64,000 nucleotides of DNA from the NCBI RefSeq assembly GCF_030433435.1, contig NZ_JANRHH010000049.1, forward strand, positions 1 to 64,000, given 5' to 3'. The translations under genes were made by a program, and so were the position numbers. Position 1 is the first letter of the stretch. Each line of letters begins with the position of its first letter. Below the pieces are notes generated by a model, which saw only the letters and a program-made list of their open reading frames with translations, was not told the DNA's origin and ran no database searches. Below, in pieces: positions 29,511 to 38,300 of the stretch. The DNA comes from Polycladomyces subterraneus. Lineage in GTDB: Bacteria; Bacillota; Bacilli; Thermoactinomycetales; JIR-001.

Positions 29511-29884
29511 TTTTCCTCCCCCTTTGCTTTGGTCATGCGGGCAATCCCTGCCGTTGCAACCAAGACCGTTATCGTACTGACCACCAAGATCAGTCCCAGT
29601 TTCCATCCCTCTTTTTTCAGAACAGGCCAAAACCGAAACACACCGACAATCGCCGGAAGAAGAAGCAGTACGATATGGCGAACAAAGAATTGGCTGGAAA
29701 CCTCAAACAAATGTACTCGCACCTTGCCTGTTGCCAACAAGATGAACAGAATGCCCATCCCCAACAGCCCCGGCGGTACGGGCCATTTCATCAGGCGAAC
29801 CACCGCATTTCCCAACAGGAACACCAGGAACAGGATGAGGATCTCTACGGCCACGAACCATACAGGCAGCTTTTTGCCGTTCAT
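29507..29884 (-). CDS. lrgA: LrgA/CidA-family holin-like protein
   Basis: 125-residue, four-TM protein with FLLGNAVVRLMKWPVPPGLL and GMGILFILLATGKV, the conserved LrgA/CidA region. Possible starts are ATG 29890, which touches GGAAGGGG, and ATG 29884, with a better 6-nt spacing and chosen here. No LytTR or LysR regulator (LytSR, CidR) is adjacent. A GTTAATTAAC palindrome lies about 70 bp upstream (29955-29964). Confidence 0.88.
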   Translation of the reverse strand: MNGKKLPVWFVAVEILILFLVFLLGNAVVRLMKWPVPPGLLGMGILFILLATGKVRVHLFEVSSQFFVRHIVLLLLPAIVGVFRFWPVLKKEGWKLGLILVVSTITVLVATAGIARMTKAKGEEK

Positions 29885-30090
29885 CCGCATCCCCTTCCGA
29901 TCCGGTTCTCACTTTGAGTATATCGTCGATTTGCCCGATATCCAAATTTTATGTGAAGTTAATTAACACAAATAAAACGGTTACATCCTATTTTTTCACG
30001 CTATACGGATTTCATCCGCAATTTTGTGTTATGTTTTTTGACATATAATCAACTGCAACCTCTCATTTTTGTCATATTATCTTACACATC

Positions 30091-30129
30091 AAAAAACCGA
30101 TTCTCCACCATATGGATGGCAGGAATCGG
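30091..30129 (-). terminator. Leftward terminator after ctaM
   Basis: On the minus strand CCGATTCC...GGAGAATCGG followed by TTTTTT, about 24 bp after the ctaM stop. The loop is long (about 20 nt). Confidence 0.7.
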
Positions 30130-30152
30130 CTTCTCGGAATTCCAATGTGAAG

Positions 30153-30608
30153 TTACTGAAAATGATTGGTCGTCGGACCCGGAGGAAAGATGACAAACAA
30201 CAGCAAATACACCACCACTCCCGTGATCGCGGTGACAAACCAGATCACTGCTGAACGTCGACCGAGTCGCTTGTGGCGATCAAATCGTTTCCGATAAGCG
30301 AATGTCAGGGTAGTGATCACCAGGACCGGCGAAAGGATGGTCAACACAATATGGATCGTCAAAAAAACGTTGTATGCGGTTTTCAGATTTTCCGGGCCGC
30401 CAAAAGCGGTATTGCCGATCAACACGGTCCGTGACATATACAGGATAAAAAACAGAGATGCGAAAAAGATGGACAGCCACATCAAGCGTTTGTGCACGTC
30501 CACTTTCTTTTTTTTGATGGCCACCCATCCCGCAGCCATGCAAATGGCGCTGGTGACCGTACATGACGTGCTGACAGTAGCAAGTAACATCGAAATCGAC
30601 ACCTGCAT
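30153..30608 (-). CDS. ctaM: Cytochrome oxidase maturation protein CtaM (DUF420)
   Basis: 151-residue protein with four TM helices. KVDVHKRLMWLSIFFASLFF and HIVLTILSPVLVITTL contain the His residues conserved in DUF420. The Bacillus relative YozB/CtaM is needed to assemble active caa3 oxidase. ATG 30608 is preceded by AAGGGGTGGA; the frame extends 9 codons upstream. Its position at the end of the cta cluster supports the assignment. Confidence 0.85.
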   Translation of the reverse strand: MQVSISMLLATVSTSCTVTSAICMAAGWVAIKKKKVDVHKRLMWLSIFFASLFFILYMSRTVLIGNTAFGGPENLKTAYNVFLTIHIVLTILSPVLVITTLTFAYRKRFDRHKRLGRRSAVIWFVTAITGVVVYLLLFVIFPPGPTTNHFQ

Positions 30609-30781
30609 TCCACCCCTTATCAACATGGCAACCACAACAGAAAAGGATGCACTTAGTCAATCAAGTATAAATAGCCATCTCCCGTCTCAGATACGTATCT
30701 ATATATTTTTATTCCGTGGTCAAACGCTCACAGGTCACTCGGCGGATAAAGCCACCTTCTCTTGGACCAGTAAATGACCAG

Positions 30782-30874
30782 CTATGCCTCGGTAGGAGAC
30801 GCTTTCTCTTCAACGACAGGTTTATCGATCGCCTGTATGGGCCAAACGAGGTGATTGACCCCCGTTTTGATCAC
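30782..30874 (-). CDS. Possible 30-aa peptide coupled to ctaG
   Basis: A GTG-initiated ORF (VIKTGVNHLVWPIQAIDKPV...) whose start overlaps the ctaG stop as GTGA. GAAGGG lies 7 nt upstream. The residue composition looks protein-like, but it is short, soluble and of no known family; it could equally be a relic of a longer ctaG tail. Confidence 0.3.
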   Translation of the reverse strand: MIKTGVNHLVWPIQAIDKPVVEEKASPTEA

Positions 30875-31740
30875 GTATGCCCTTCGCCTTCCGCTGTGCG
30901 CATGCGAGCGGCGACAGCATCCGTTTGCTCATCGCTTTTGGCACGTTCTTTTTTCACCCATCGGAAAAAGATAATTCCCAGCGCCGTTCCATACACGATT
31001 TCCTGAATGATCTTCATGATCACGCCACCAAATTGCTGATCATCGATCGGCGGCAGGAAACCGAAAACCTGCACATGCCCATACGACGCGTATAACAGAT
31101 CGCGGGCAAAGATGATAAGTGCGCAGGCTGGTGTGAGTAGGATGCCATTGGCAAAAATATACGCGATTTTCTTCAGCTCGCTCAGTTTGTCCAACTCGGG
31201 AACGGGACACACCACAGGCCACCACATCATGAAAGCCGTCAAGATCAGCAATGTATGGCTGATTACATGGTACCATGTTCGACTCATCAGTGTGTCGAAA
31301 ATGACCGGTACATGATACAACGAAAATAACAGGTTAAACAGCAATATCGAAATCAACGGTTGGGTCAAAAACGCAAACAAGCCCTTGGGTAACCGCTGGA
31401 TCATTGCTCTGGCCGCATCAGGCGGCATACCCAGCAAAATGGCCGGTGGCACCATCAAATACATGATTGATTGCTGGAGCATATGCACACTGAACGATAT
31501 ATGTCCCCAGTCGGCCAACGGGCTGCCGTGTGCGGCATAGATCAACACCAATCCTGTGTAAAACCACACTTTTTGATGAGTAGGCACCGGATTCGTCGTA
31601 CCCAGGTGTTTATGTCGCGGTCCCGTGTACCACGCATAACCGATTCCCAAAATCAATACGATCAAAATCGCTTCCCAATGAAACCAGCTCGCGACCGTCG
31701 ATCCGGCATGCGCGGCATGGTGCATATGAGTGTGCATCAT
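30871..31740 (-). CDS. ctaG: Cytochrome c oxidase assembly protein CtaG (caa3 type)
   Basis: 289-residue, seven-TM member of the caa3_CtaG family, required for CuB/oxidase assembly in Bacillus. The His-rich start MMHTHMHHAAHAG may bind copper. HGSPLADWGHISFSVHMLQQ and VPPAILLGMP, DRD-type His and Met residues, are conserved. It lies after ctaF but is separated from it by a terminator and a repeat, so it may have its own promoter. Confidence 0.92.
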   Translation of the reverse strand: MMHTHMHHAAHAGSTVASWFHWEAILIVLILGIGYAWYTGPRHKHLGTTNPVPTHQKVWFYTGLVLIYAAHGSPLADWGHISFSVHMLQQSIMYLMVPPAILLGMPPDAARAMIQRLPKGLFAFLTQPLISILLFNLLFSLYHVPVIFDTLMSRTWYHVISHTLLILTAFMMWWPVVCPVPELDKLSELKKIAYIFANGILLTPACALIIFARDLLYASYGHVQVFGFLPPIDDQQFGGVIMKIIQEIVYGTALGIIFFRWVKKERAKSDEQTDAVAARMRTAEGEGHT

Positions 31741-31769
31741 TTATCATCTCCCGTTGAAGGGAATTCCCA

Positions 31770-31980
31770 TCTTGACTTGCTCCACACGGTTAGAGTACCA
31801 GAGGCACTTCCCTTAGTCGCCGTGGGCTTTTCGCTTCATCTGGAGTGACAACCATTTTTCTGCACTCCATGGCCTAATACAAAAATCCTGTCGGAATTGC
31901 GAGAGATGAAAGGCCTTCCATGATCGATACTCGCTTTCATCACCATGGAAGGGCTGGTCTTTGCTACTCGCTTTTTATAA
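31770..31980 (+). repeat. Dispersed repeat R2, copy a
   Basis: Begins near CCACACGGTTAGAGTACCAG and matches R2b through GTCGCCGTGGGCTT, TCGCTTCATCTGG, then TCGGAATTGCGAGAG and ATGGAAGGGCTGGT. About 75 bp present in the middle of R2b are missing. It lies between ctaF's terminator and ctaG. Confidence 0.7.
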
Positions 31981-31984
31981 ACCA

Positions 31985-32025
31985 GGCCCCTCGCCGAAAG
32001 ACTGCGCTTTCATACACGAGGGGCC
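31985..32025 (-). terminator. Terminator of the ctaBCDEF operon
   Basis: GGCCCCTCG...CGAGGGGCC, a perfect 9-bp stem with a 23-nt loop, 26 bp downstream of the ctaF stop. The T-run is weak (TGGTTTAT). Confidence 0.55.
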
Positions 32026-32051
32026 AGATTTTCAAAGATAGGTTTGATTGT

Positions 32052-32363
32052 TTACAACAGCATGAAGATCCCGACTGCGGATACGATAGCGACAAAGATC
32101 CCTGCACAGATGAAGAGAATCGGGAAAAAACTTCCTTTCTGGTCCAGATGCATGAAAGTGAACAATTGGAGGAACACCTGAATCGCCGCCATCACCAACA
32201 ATACAGGAATCACCAGATGGGTCGGGATGATTTTCAAACCAACCGCCGCGAACGCAATCGCGGTCAAAACGATCATCACGGCGAAAGACAAGAGATGCTT
32301 ACTCACGCCATCTTGTTTTTTCGACGGCTGTTGGGAGGTCGTCGTTTGTGTCGACGTTTGCAC
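32052..32363 (-). CDS. ctaF: Cytochrome c oxidase subunit IV (CtaF)
   Basis: 103-residue protein with three TM helices after a Thr/Gln-rich N-terminus. FTFMHLDQKG is the conserved loop of bacterial COX4 proteins. Last gene of the structural operon, 17 bp after ctaE. It stabilises the CuB site during assembly. Confidence 0.9.
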   Translation of the reverse strand: MQTSTQTTTSQQPSKKQDGVSKHLLSFAVMIVLTAIAFAAVGLKIIPTHLVIPVLLVMAAIQVFLQLFTFMHLDQKGSFFPILFICAGIFVAIVSAVGIFMLL

Positions 32364-32380
32364 CGGTCATCCCACCTTCC

Positions 32381-33004
32381 TTAGGAAATCATCCCCAACA
32401 GATAAACAACAGTGAAGATAAACACCCAAACCACGTCGATAAAGTGCCAGTACAAACTGGCGACGTAGAATTTTGGCGCCGTTTCCTTGGTGATGCCTTT
32501 TTTCCACCCCTGATAAATCAGGGTTGTGATCCAAGTGACACCAAACAACACGTGGCTTCCGTGCGTACCCACCAGCGTGTAGAACGAAGAGCCGAACGCG
32601 CTGCGAGTGAAGGTGTGCCCTTCATGCACGTATTCGATGAACTCGTAGATCTCCAATCCCAAGAAAGCCAAGCCCAGCAGAACCGTCACGCCAAACCAGA
32701 AGAGCATCGACTTCAGATTTTCGCGGTGCATGCCCAAAATGCCGAGAACGCTGGTCAGGCTGCTGGTTAACAGGATGAGTGTCGCGGCGGCGACCATCGG
32801 AAGACTGAACAGCTCTTCCGAGGTCGGACCGCCCATCGTAGAATGACGAAGAGCCAGGAACGTACCGAACAAGCAAGCGAACAAGACGGTTTCGGCCCCG
32901 AGGAAAAACCAGAAACCCAAGATCTTATTTTTTCCTTCCAACGTTGAGGTTTCCGTGTGATGAGGCATTTCCGGAGCCATGCTCAGTTGATTGTGATCAC
33001 TCAT
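32381..33004 (-). CDS. ctaE: Cytochrome c oxidase subunit III (CtaE)
   Basis: 207-residue five-TM subunit. GFWFFLGAETVLFACLFGTF, TLVGTHGSHVLFGVTW and YWHFIDVVWVFIFTVVYLLG are diagnostic COX3 segments. ATG overlaps the ctaD stop by 4 nt, so translation is coupled. Confidence 0.95.
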   Translation of the reverse strand: MSDHNQLSMAPEMPHHTETSTLEGKNKILGFWFFLGAETVLFACLFGTFLALRHSTMGGPTSEELFSLPMVAAATLILLTSSLTSVLGILGMHRENLKSMLFWFGVTVLLGLAFLGLEIYEFIEYVHEGHTFTRSAFGSSFYTLVGTHGSHVLFGVTWITTLIYQGWKKGITKETAPKFYVASLYWHFIDVVWVFIFTVVYLLGMIS

Positions 33005-34917
33005 GCTCTCGCCCCCTTCTCCGTAGCCTCAATTTCCTCAGGTTCAATGTGGTAGCCAGGATCATGATCAAACGAACGCATGAACATGGTGATGAAGACC
33101 ATGATCAAGCCTAGCACTGCCGCCGGGATCGCCCGCATGACAAAACCGAAACCGGCGATGAAGAAGCCAACCGCCATCAATATCGGCAGATAGGATGGAG
33201 ACGGCATGTGAATCGAACCGATCGGCTCGGCCGGCTCCACGCCTTTCTTGCCGTTCATTTTCGCGTACCACAGGGCATCCACATCTCGCACCAGCGGCAA
33301 CTGCGCAAAGTTGTACTCCGGTGCCGGAGACGAAATCGCCCATTCCAGTGTCCGACCATCCCACGGATCAGAGCCGGCCGCTTCACCGCGACGAGCGGTG
33401 ACGGCTATGTTCACCAGTAAGAAGATGATGGAGATGCCCATCAAAAGCGCACCTGCCGTGCTCAACTGGTTCCCCCATTCCAAACCGTAACCCGGTTGAT
33501 AGGTGAACACCCGGCGCGGCATCCCCCACAGACCCAACCAATGTTGAACCAAAAATGTCATGTGGAATCCGATGAGGAACAGCCAAAAATGCCAGCGTCC
33601 CAACGTTTCGTTCAGTTTCTTGCCGAACATTTTCGGCCACCAGTAATACATGCCCGCAAACATTCCGAAGACGGTGCCCCCGATCAGCACGTAATGGAAG
33701 TGGGCCACGACGAAGTAAGTGTCTTGGTACTGAAAGTCAGCCGGCGGTACCGCTAGCATAACCCCCGTTACTCCACCGATTACGAATGTCGGGATGAAGC
33801 CAACCGCAAACAGCATAGGTGTAGTGAACCGAATACATCCGCCCCACATGGTGAACAGCCAGTTGAACACCTTGATCCCCGTCGGAACCGCAATGGTCAT
33901 CGTCGCGATCGCGAAAATGGCGTTGGACATCGGTCCCAGACCCACGGTAAACATATGATGGACCCACACCATGAAGCCCAAGAATCCGATCAGCACCATC
34001 GCGAACACCATCGACGAGTATCCAAACAGACGTTTTTTGGAAAAAGTCGCGATCACTTCAGACATGACCCCGAAAGCGGGCAAAACCACGATGTACACTT
34101 CCGGATGCCCGAAAATCCAGAACAAGTGTTGCCAGATCACCGGGTCACCGCCACCGGCCACATCAAAGAAATGCGAACCAAACAGACGGTCGAACATCAG
34201 CAGGATTAATCCCACCGTCAATGGCGGCATCGCGAACAAAAGAAGCGCGGAAGTGACGAATGTGGCCCAGGTAAACAGCGGCATGCGCAAAAAGGTCATC
34301 CCGGGCGCCCGCATGTTCACGATCGTCACCAGGAAGTTGATAGCGCCCATCAGACTTGAGAGCCCAGCGATCTGCAACCCAAGCACGTAATAGTCGATAC
34401 CGGGTCCCGGGCTGAAATGATTTAACGCCAATAAGGGATAAGACGTCCAACCGGCATCCGGTGCGCCGCCGAACAACCAGCTGAAGTTGAGCAACAAGCC
34501 CCCGGCGAGGAATAGCCAGAAGCCCAATGCGTTCATGAACGGGAACGCCACGTCGCGTGCACCGATTTGCAACGGAACAACCACGTTCATTAAGCCGAAG
34601 ATCATCGGCATGGCCGCCAGAAAGATCATCGTCGTTCCGTGCATGGTAAGCAGTTGGTTAAACGTGTCGCCCACCATGAAATGGTTGTTCGGAACGATCA
34701 ACTGCATCCGAATCAGTAAGGCTTCAATGCCACCGACTAGGAGAAAGAAGAAACCGGAGAGAAAATACATGATCCCAATCTTTTTATGATCGACAGTGGT
34801 CAGCCAGTCCCACAGCCAATGGTTGCGTACCCGCTCAAGGAAGCGGTCGTTGTAACCGCCGGTGAAGATGGCCAGGATGAACATGGCGAAGACCAGCACG
34901 CTTAAAAACGCTCCCAT
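33001..34917 (-). CDS. ctaD: Cytochrome c oxidase subunit I (CtaD)
   Basis: 638-residue catalytic haem-copper subunit. WLTTVDHKKIGIMYFLSG, MHGTTMIFLAAMP (haem a His), WIFGHPEVYIVVLPAFG (CuB His-Tyr), VWVHHMFTVG and VVAHFHYVLIGGTVFGMFAG (haem a3/a His) are present. Extra C-terminal helices typical of caa3 enzymes. Preceded by GAAGGAGGGACACC. Confidence 0.97.
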   Translation of the reverse strand: MGAFLSVLVFAMFILAIFTGGYNDRFLERVRNHWLWDWLTTVDHKKIGIMYFLSGFFFLLVGGIEALLIRMQLIVPNNHFMVGDTFNQLLTMHGTTMIFLAAMPMIFGLMNVVVPLQIGARDVAFPFMNALGFWLFLAGGLLLNFSWLFGGAPDAGWTSYPLLALNHFSPGPGIDYYVLGLQIAGLSSLMGAINFLVTIVNMRAPGMTFLRMPLFTWATFVTSALLLFAMPPLTVGLILLMFDRLFGSHFFDVAGGGDPVIWQHLFWIFGHPEVYIVVLPAFGVMSEVIATFSKKRLFGYSSMVFAMVLIGFLGFMVWVHHMFTVGLGPMSNAIFAIATMTIAVPTGIKVFNWLFTMWGGCIRFTTPMLFAVGFIPTFVIGGVTGVMLAVPPADFQYQDTYFVVAHFHYVLIGGTVFGMFAGMYYWWPKMFGKKLNETLGRWHFWLFLIGFHMTFLVQHWLGLWGMPRRVFTYQPGYGLEWGNQLSTAGALLMGISIIFLLVNIAVTARRGEAAGSDPWDGRTLEWAISSPAPEYNFAQLPLVRDVDALWYAKMNGKKGVEPAEPIGSIHMPSPSYLPILMAVGFFIAGFGFVMRAIPAAVLGLIMVFITMFMRSFDHDPGYHIEPEEIEATEKGARA

Positions 34918-34990
34918 GGTGTCCCTCCTTCAAACGTCCGTTCAATGTGCTCCCCTTCCGGCAAAGGGGGCTTTCCGCTATTCTTGTCTG

Positions 34991-36016
34991 TTATTTCAAA
35001 CTCATTAAGTATTGAGTGAGCGCCTTCATCTCTTTTTCGTCCAAATAACCGATCTTCGGCATCCGAGCACCTGGTTTGAAGGCTTGCGGATTTTTCAGCC
35101 ATGCTTGCAAATGCTTCTCGTCATGCGGAAGGAAGCCGGCGATCGTCGTACGTTGGCCGAAACCGGTCAGTTCCGGTCCCTTTTTGCCTTCGTAACGGAA
35201 ATCCGCACCACGTACGGCATGGCAACCAATGCAGTTTTGCGCCACCAATTGTTTCCCTTGTTCCAGAGTCTTGTTTGCCGCCATGGATTGCGGATGTTGC
35301 TGCGCTTTGACCCACTTATCAAAATCTTGTTGCTTTTGGGCGATCACCGTGAAATCCATCAATGCGTGACTTGCGCCACAGAGCTCTGCACATTTCCCGG
35401 TATAACGCCCCGGTTTGTCAGCCTGTAGCCACATATGATTTTTCTTTCCGGGGATGGCGTCCATTTTACCGCCCAGGTTGGGCACCCAGAAAGCATGAAT
35501 CACATCGGCTGAAGTGATTTCAAAGTGCACCTTTTTCCCCACCGGGATGTGCAGTTCCTGAGATGTACGGAATCCGTATTGCGGATAGATGAACTCCCAC
35601 CAATACTGGTGCCCGATCACTTTCACCTCGACAGTTTGTCCTTGCGGCGGATTTTTTGCCAGGTTGAATGTGGTCGATATGGTCGGCACCGCTAGTACCA
35701 CCAGCAAGACGATCGGGATGACCGTCCAGAGTATTTCTAATTTAGTGTTGCCTTCAACCTGTTTGGGAATATCGTTTTGCCCCGGGCGCTGCCGGAAACG
35801 GACCAACACATAAACATAAATGATCGTCACGACGGTGAGAACGCCGATCATGATCCCCAAACTAAGCTTGATCAACGATAATTGCATTTCCCCAGCGGGT
35901 CCCGAAGGATCCAAGGTATTCAACCTCGGGTCACCGCAACCGGTCAATAGAAGCGCCAGTGCCGCAAACACCAACAGATAACGCCACAAATGTTGCCGTC
36001 GTCTCAACACCTTCAA
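34991..36016 (-). CDS. ctaC: Cytochrome caa3 oxidase subunit II with fused cytochrome c (CtaC)
   Basis: 341-residue lipoprotein. Signal with lipobox LLLTGC (about residues 22-27), two TM helices, a CuA domain with HAFWVPNLGGKMDAIPG and CAELCGASHALM (about 211), then a C-terminal cytochrome c domain with CIGCH (about 263) and a distal Met in KPGARMPKIG. This fusion defines the caa3 type. Start codon uncertain: TTG 36016 or GTG 36010, neither with a strong ribosome site. Confidence 0.95.
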   Translation of the reverse strand: MKVLRRRQHLWRYLLVFAALALLLTGCGDPRLNTLDPSGPAGEMQLSLIKLSLGIMIGVLTVVTIIYVYVLVRFRQRPGQNDIPKQVEGNTKLEILWTVIPIVLLVVLAVPTISTTFNLAKNPPQGQTVEVKVIGHQYWWEFIYPQYGFRTSQELHIPVGKKVHFEITSADVIHAFWVPNLGGKMDAIPGKKNHMWLQADKPGRYTGKCAELCGASHALMDFTVIAQKQQDFDKWVKAQQHPQSMAANKTLEQGKQLVAQNCIGCHAVRGADFRYEGKKGPELTGFGQRTTIAGFLPHDEKHLQAWLKNPQAFKPGARMPKIGYLDEKEMKALTQYLMSLK

Positions 36017-36074
36017 ACCTCGCTTTCTCTCATCGCGTAAACTTGGCTAAACAGTGGTTGCGTTCCCGCCGCCT

Positions 36075-37022
36075 TCATCCGGCGACGGGAGGCACCTTAT
36101 CCACTATCATCACCAAGAGGATGGCCGTTAAATAAACCAAGGAATACAAGAACATCTGCCGAGCCCATCGATCATCGTCCTTCGTAAAGAAGCCGGCGAT
36201 CGACAAAACCAAATAGATAACCCCAAGAATGATGGCGGTGGCAAAATAGATCTTCCCGACGACCCCCGTATGGTACAGGAAGAGTGATGAAGGGATCATC
36301 GCCGCCACATACACCATGATCTGTCGTTTGGTCTCCATAAAACCACGGACGACGGGAAGCATCGGAACACCCGCGGCTCGGTAATCTTCCACTTTTCGCA
36401 TGGCCAATGCCAAGAAATGCGGCGGTTGCCACATGAACAAGATGAGAAACAAAATCCAAGCGGGAAGATCCACATTGCCCGTTACAGCCGTCCAACCGAT
36501 CATCGGCGGTACGGCACCAGATATGCCACCGATCACCGTGTTCAGTGTCGTCGTCCGTTTCAGCCATGCAGAGTAGACCATAACATACACAAAAAAGCCA
36601 ATCATCCCCAAAACCGCTGCCAACGGATTGGCTCCCAGCGCCAACACTGAGATGCCAGCCACCGTCAGGACGATACCCATCCACAGAGCGGTACCAGGGG
36701 CGATTCGTCCGGAAGCTACAGGGCGGTTACGGGTTCGTGCCATCGAAGGGTCGATATCCCGGTCGATGAAGTTGTTCAGTGTGCATCCCCCGGCGATGAC
36801 CAAAGCCGTTCCCAATAGTGTGAAGAACAGCAAAGTGAGGTCAAGCGAACGAGGTCCGGCCAACCAAAACCCGGTAAACGCCGCCAAAAGATTGGAGACA
36901 TTGATACCGGGCTTCGTGATGTTGAGATAATCTCGCCATGTCGCTTTGCTTGGAGTCGCCGTAAACGGCTCAGTCGACATGATGGGATCGACGGACGTTT
37001 CACGTGTCAACGGTCGTTCCAC
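36075..37022 (-). CDS. ctaB: Protohaem IX farnesyltransferase (haem O synthase)
   Basis: 315-residue UbiA-family prenyltransferase that adds farnesyl to haem B. NFIDRDIDPSMARTRNRP is the first Asp-rich motif and FLALAMRKVEDYRAAGVPML the second; eight or nine TM helices. The GTG at 37022 has AAGGAGG 8 nt upstream; the longer frame (to 37181) and the internal ATG at 36980 lack sites. First gene of the cta operon. Haem A synthase (ctaA) is not in the window. Confidence 0.93.
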   Translation of the reverse strand: MERPLTRETSVDPIMSTEPFTATPSKATWRDYLNITKPGINVSNLLAAFTGFWLAGPRSLDLTLLFFTLLGTALVIAGGCTLNNFIDRDIDPSMARTRNRPVASGRIAPGTALWMGIVLTVAGISVLALGANPLAAVLGMIGFFVYVMVYSAWLKRTTTLNTVIGGISGAVPPMIGWTAVTGNVDLPAWILFLILFMWQPPHFLALAMRKVEDYRAAGVPMLPVVRGFMETKRQIMVYVAAMIPSSLFLYHTGVVGKIYFATAIILGVIYLVLSIAGFFTKDDDRWARQMFLYSLVYLTAILLVMIVDKVPPVAG

Positions 37023-37546
37023 AGGGCAGACCTCCTTTCTTGGCCGGACTTCGCCAGCGATGATAATACGCAATTGTGGCGCCGGCTCAGACCCTCGATC
37101 GGGTCCCCTAATGCTTTCAAGACCGGCCCTTGTTAGAGCTGTATCGAAACTGCAGCTGCTTGCCAATTGGACATGACCCATAATCCAGTTACTATAGTAT
37201 CCGTTTCAATGAATCCCACTTATACATCATCCAGCGTCGGACGAATGCGTCCGGGCAAAAAAAAGGAGGATGGCGAACCGCTTCCGCCCCCACCCGGATC
37301 GCCAATCGACGTGAAGTCATAGCGGGAAAACGCTTTACATCATATTTTCCGTTGATCCATCATGGATGAAACAACAGGAATAAGCTGGCAATGAAAAGAC
37401 AAGTCTCGGATGTCATCCCCATTTTAGTTGATCAAAAAGAAGGGCGTCAAGGCCACACCAAAAAGGTTCATAATATGGAAACATAGACAAATCCACCGTG
37501 AAAGCGCTTGCTCGGAACAAAACATCATCGGCGCTGACAAGTCCAC

Positions 37547-37792
37547 CTAGGGGTGTGTCTGGTGAATACTGTCCACATTGCTTTCCCGGCTCGCTCCACC
37601 TGCGCCCCTTCAGGGAAACAGTTGATGACCGCTCCGACACGGTCAGCGTAGGACGCGGGCAAAGTACGCATCGCTTTGAGGAAATTGCCCGCTATTTCCA
37701 ACCCTTCGTTTTCCCGAGTCTTCGCTCAGTCAGGGCTTGTCGCTCGCCTGGAAAAACATTGCTCCCTTACGGAATGACCAGACACACCTTAG
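37547..37792 (+). repeat. Dispersed repeat R1, copy d (most complete)
   Basis: 246 bp bounded by CTAGGGGTGTGTCTGGT and ACCAGACACACCTTAG, imperfect terminal inverted repeats ending in TAG/CTA. Internal hairpins around GCGGGCAAAGTACG...AAATTGCCCGC. It lies in an 820-bp gap between ctaB and the RsbT-like gene; the remaining flanks (37023-37546) show no convincing gene. Confidence 0.85.
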
Positions 37793-37843
37793 ATACTCCG
37801 ATTCCTTCATTCGGAGTAAAAGTGGAAATGCAGCGCCGATGAA

Positions 37844-38296
37844 TCAGCTGTCTTGTATCGTTTTCGCCGTTTTCAGCCATTTGATTACTTCCACGCAAGT
37901 ACCTTTGCCCTCTACAGATTGAATCGAAAATTCGTCCATCAAACTTCTCACTTGTTGCAGGCCGGAATTTTCGGTGACGGTTGGGGTATCCATCTTACGA
38001 AACACTTCTTCCATATCCGTGATGCCGGGACCCAAGTCCTGCACCAAAATACGCAATCCTTCTTTCCCATCTCGTTCCACGGTTTCGACGAGTATCAGTC
38101 CCTTTTCCGCATAGTGAACCACGTTCCGGGCCAATTCGGAAACCGACTGAACGATTCGTGCCTGATCCAGTTCGTCAAACCCCACCTGCCCCGCGATCTC
38201 CCGAATTTCACTGCGGATGGAGACAATATCCCACTCATATCGAACCCGGAATCTCTTTTTCACTACTTTCCCCTCCGTCTCACGATGGGCGCTCAT
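37844..38296 (-). CDS. RsbT-like GHKL ATPase (anti-sigma regulatory kinase type)
   Basis: 150 residues. IVQSVSELARNVVHYAEKG is the N box and LVQDLGPGITDMEEVF the G1 box of the RsbT/SpoIIAB kinase fold. The third box GLGLGLPG of RsbT is replaced by NSGLQQVRSLMDEFSI, so ATP-lid function may be altered. ATG lies 5 nt after the ABC transporter stop; the frame runs on 21 codons inside that gene. No RsbR/RsbS partners are adjacent. Confidence 0.75.
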   Translation of the reverse strand: MSAHRETEGKVVKKRFRVRYEWDIVSIRSEIREIAGQVGFDELDQARIVQSVSELARNVVHYAEKGLILVETVERDGKEGLRILVQDLGPGITDMEEVFRKMDTPTVTENSGLQQVRSLMDEFSIQSVEGKGTCVEVIKWLKTAKTIQDS

Positions 38297-38300
38297 TTCT

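Noticed and set aside
29952-29972. Operator (CRP/FNR or Rex type) at TGTGAAGTTAATTAACACA before lrgA
   Set aside because: Centre GTTAATTAAC is palindromic but spacing fits neither TGTGA-N6-TCACA nor the Rex consensus.
37262-37320. 14-codon ORF after AAAAAGGAGG with a GGCGA/TCGCC hairpin
   Set aside because: No downstream gene on this strand for it to regulate, and the peptide is too short to judge.
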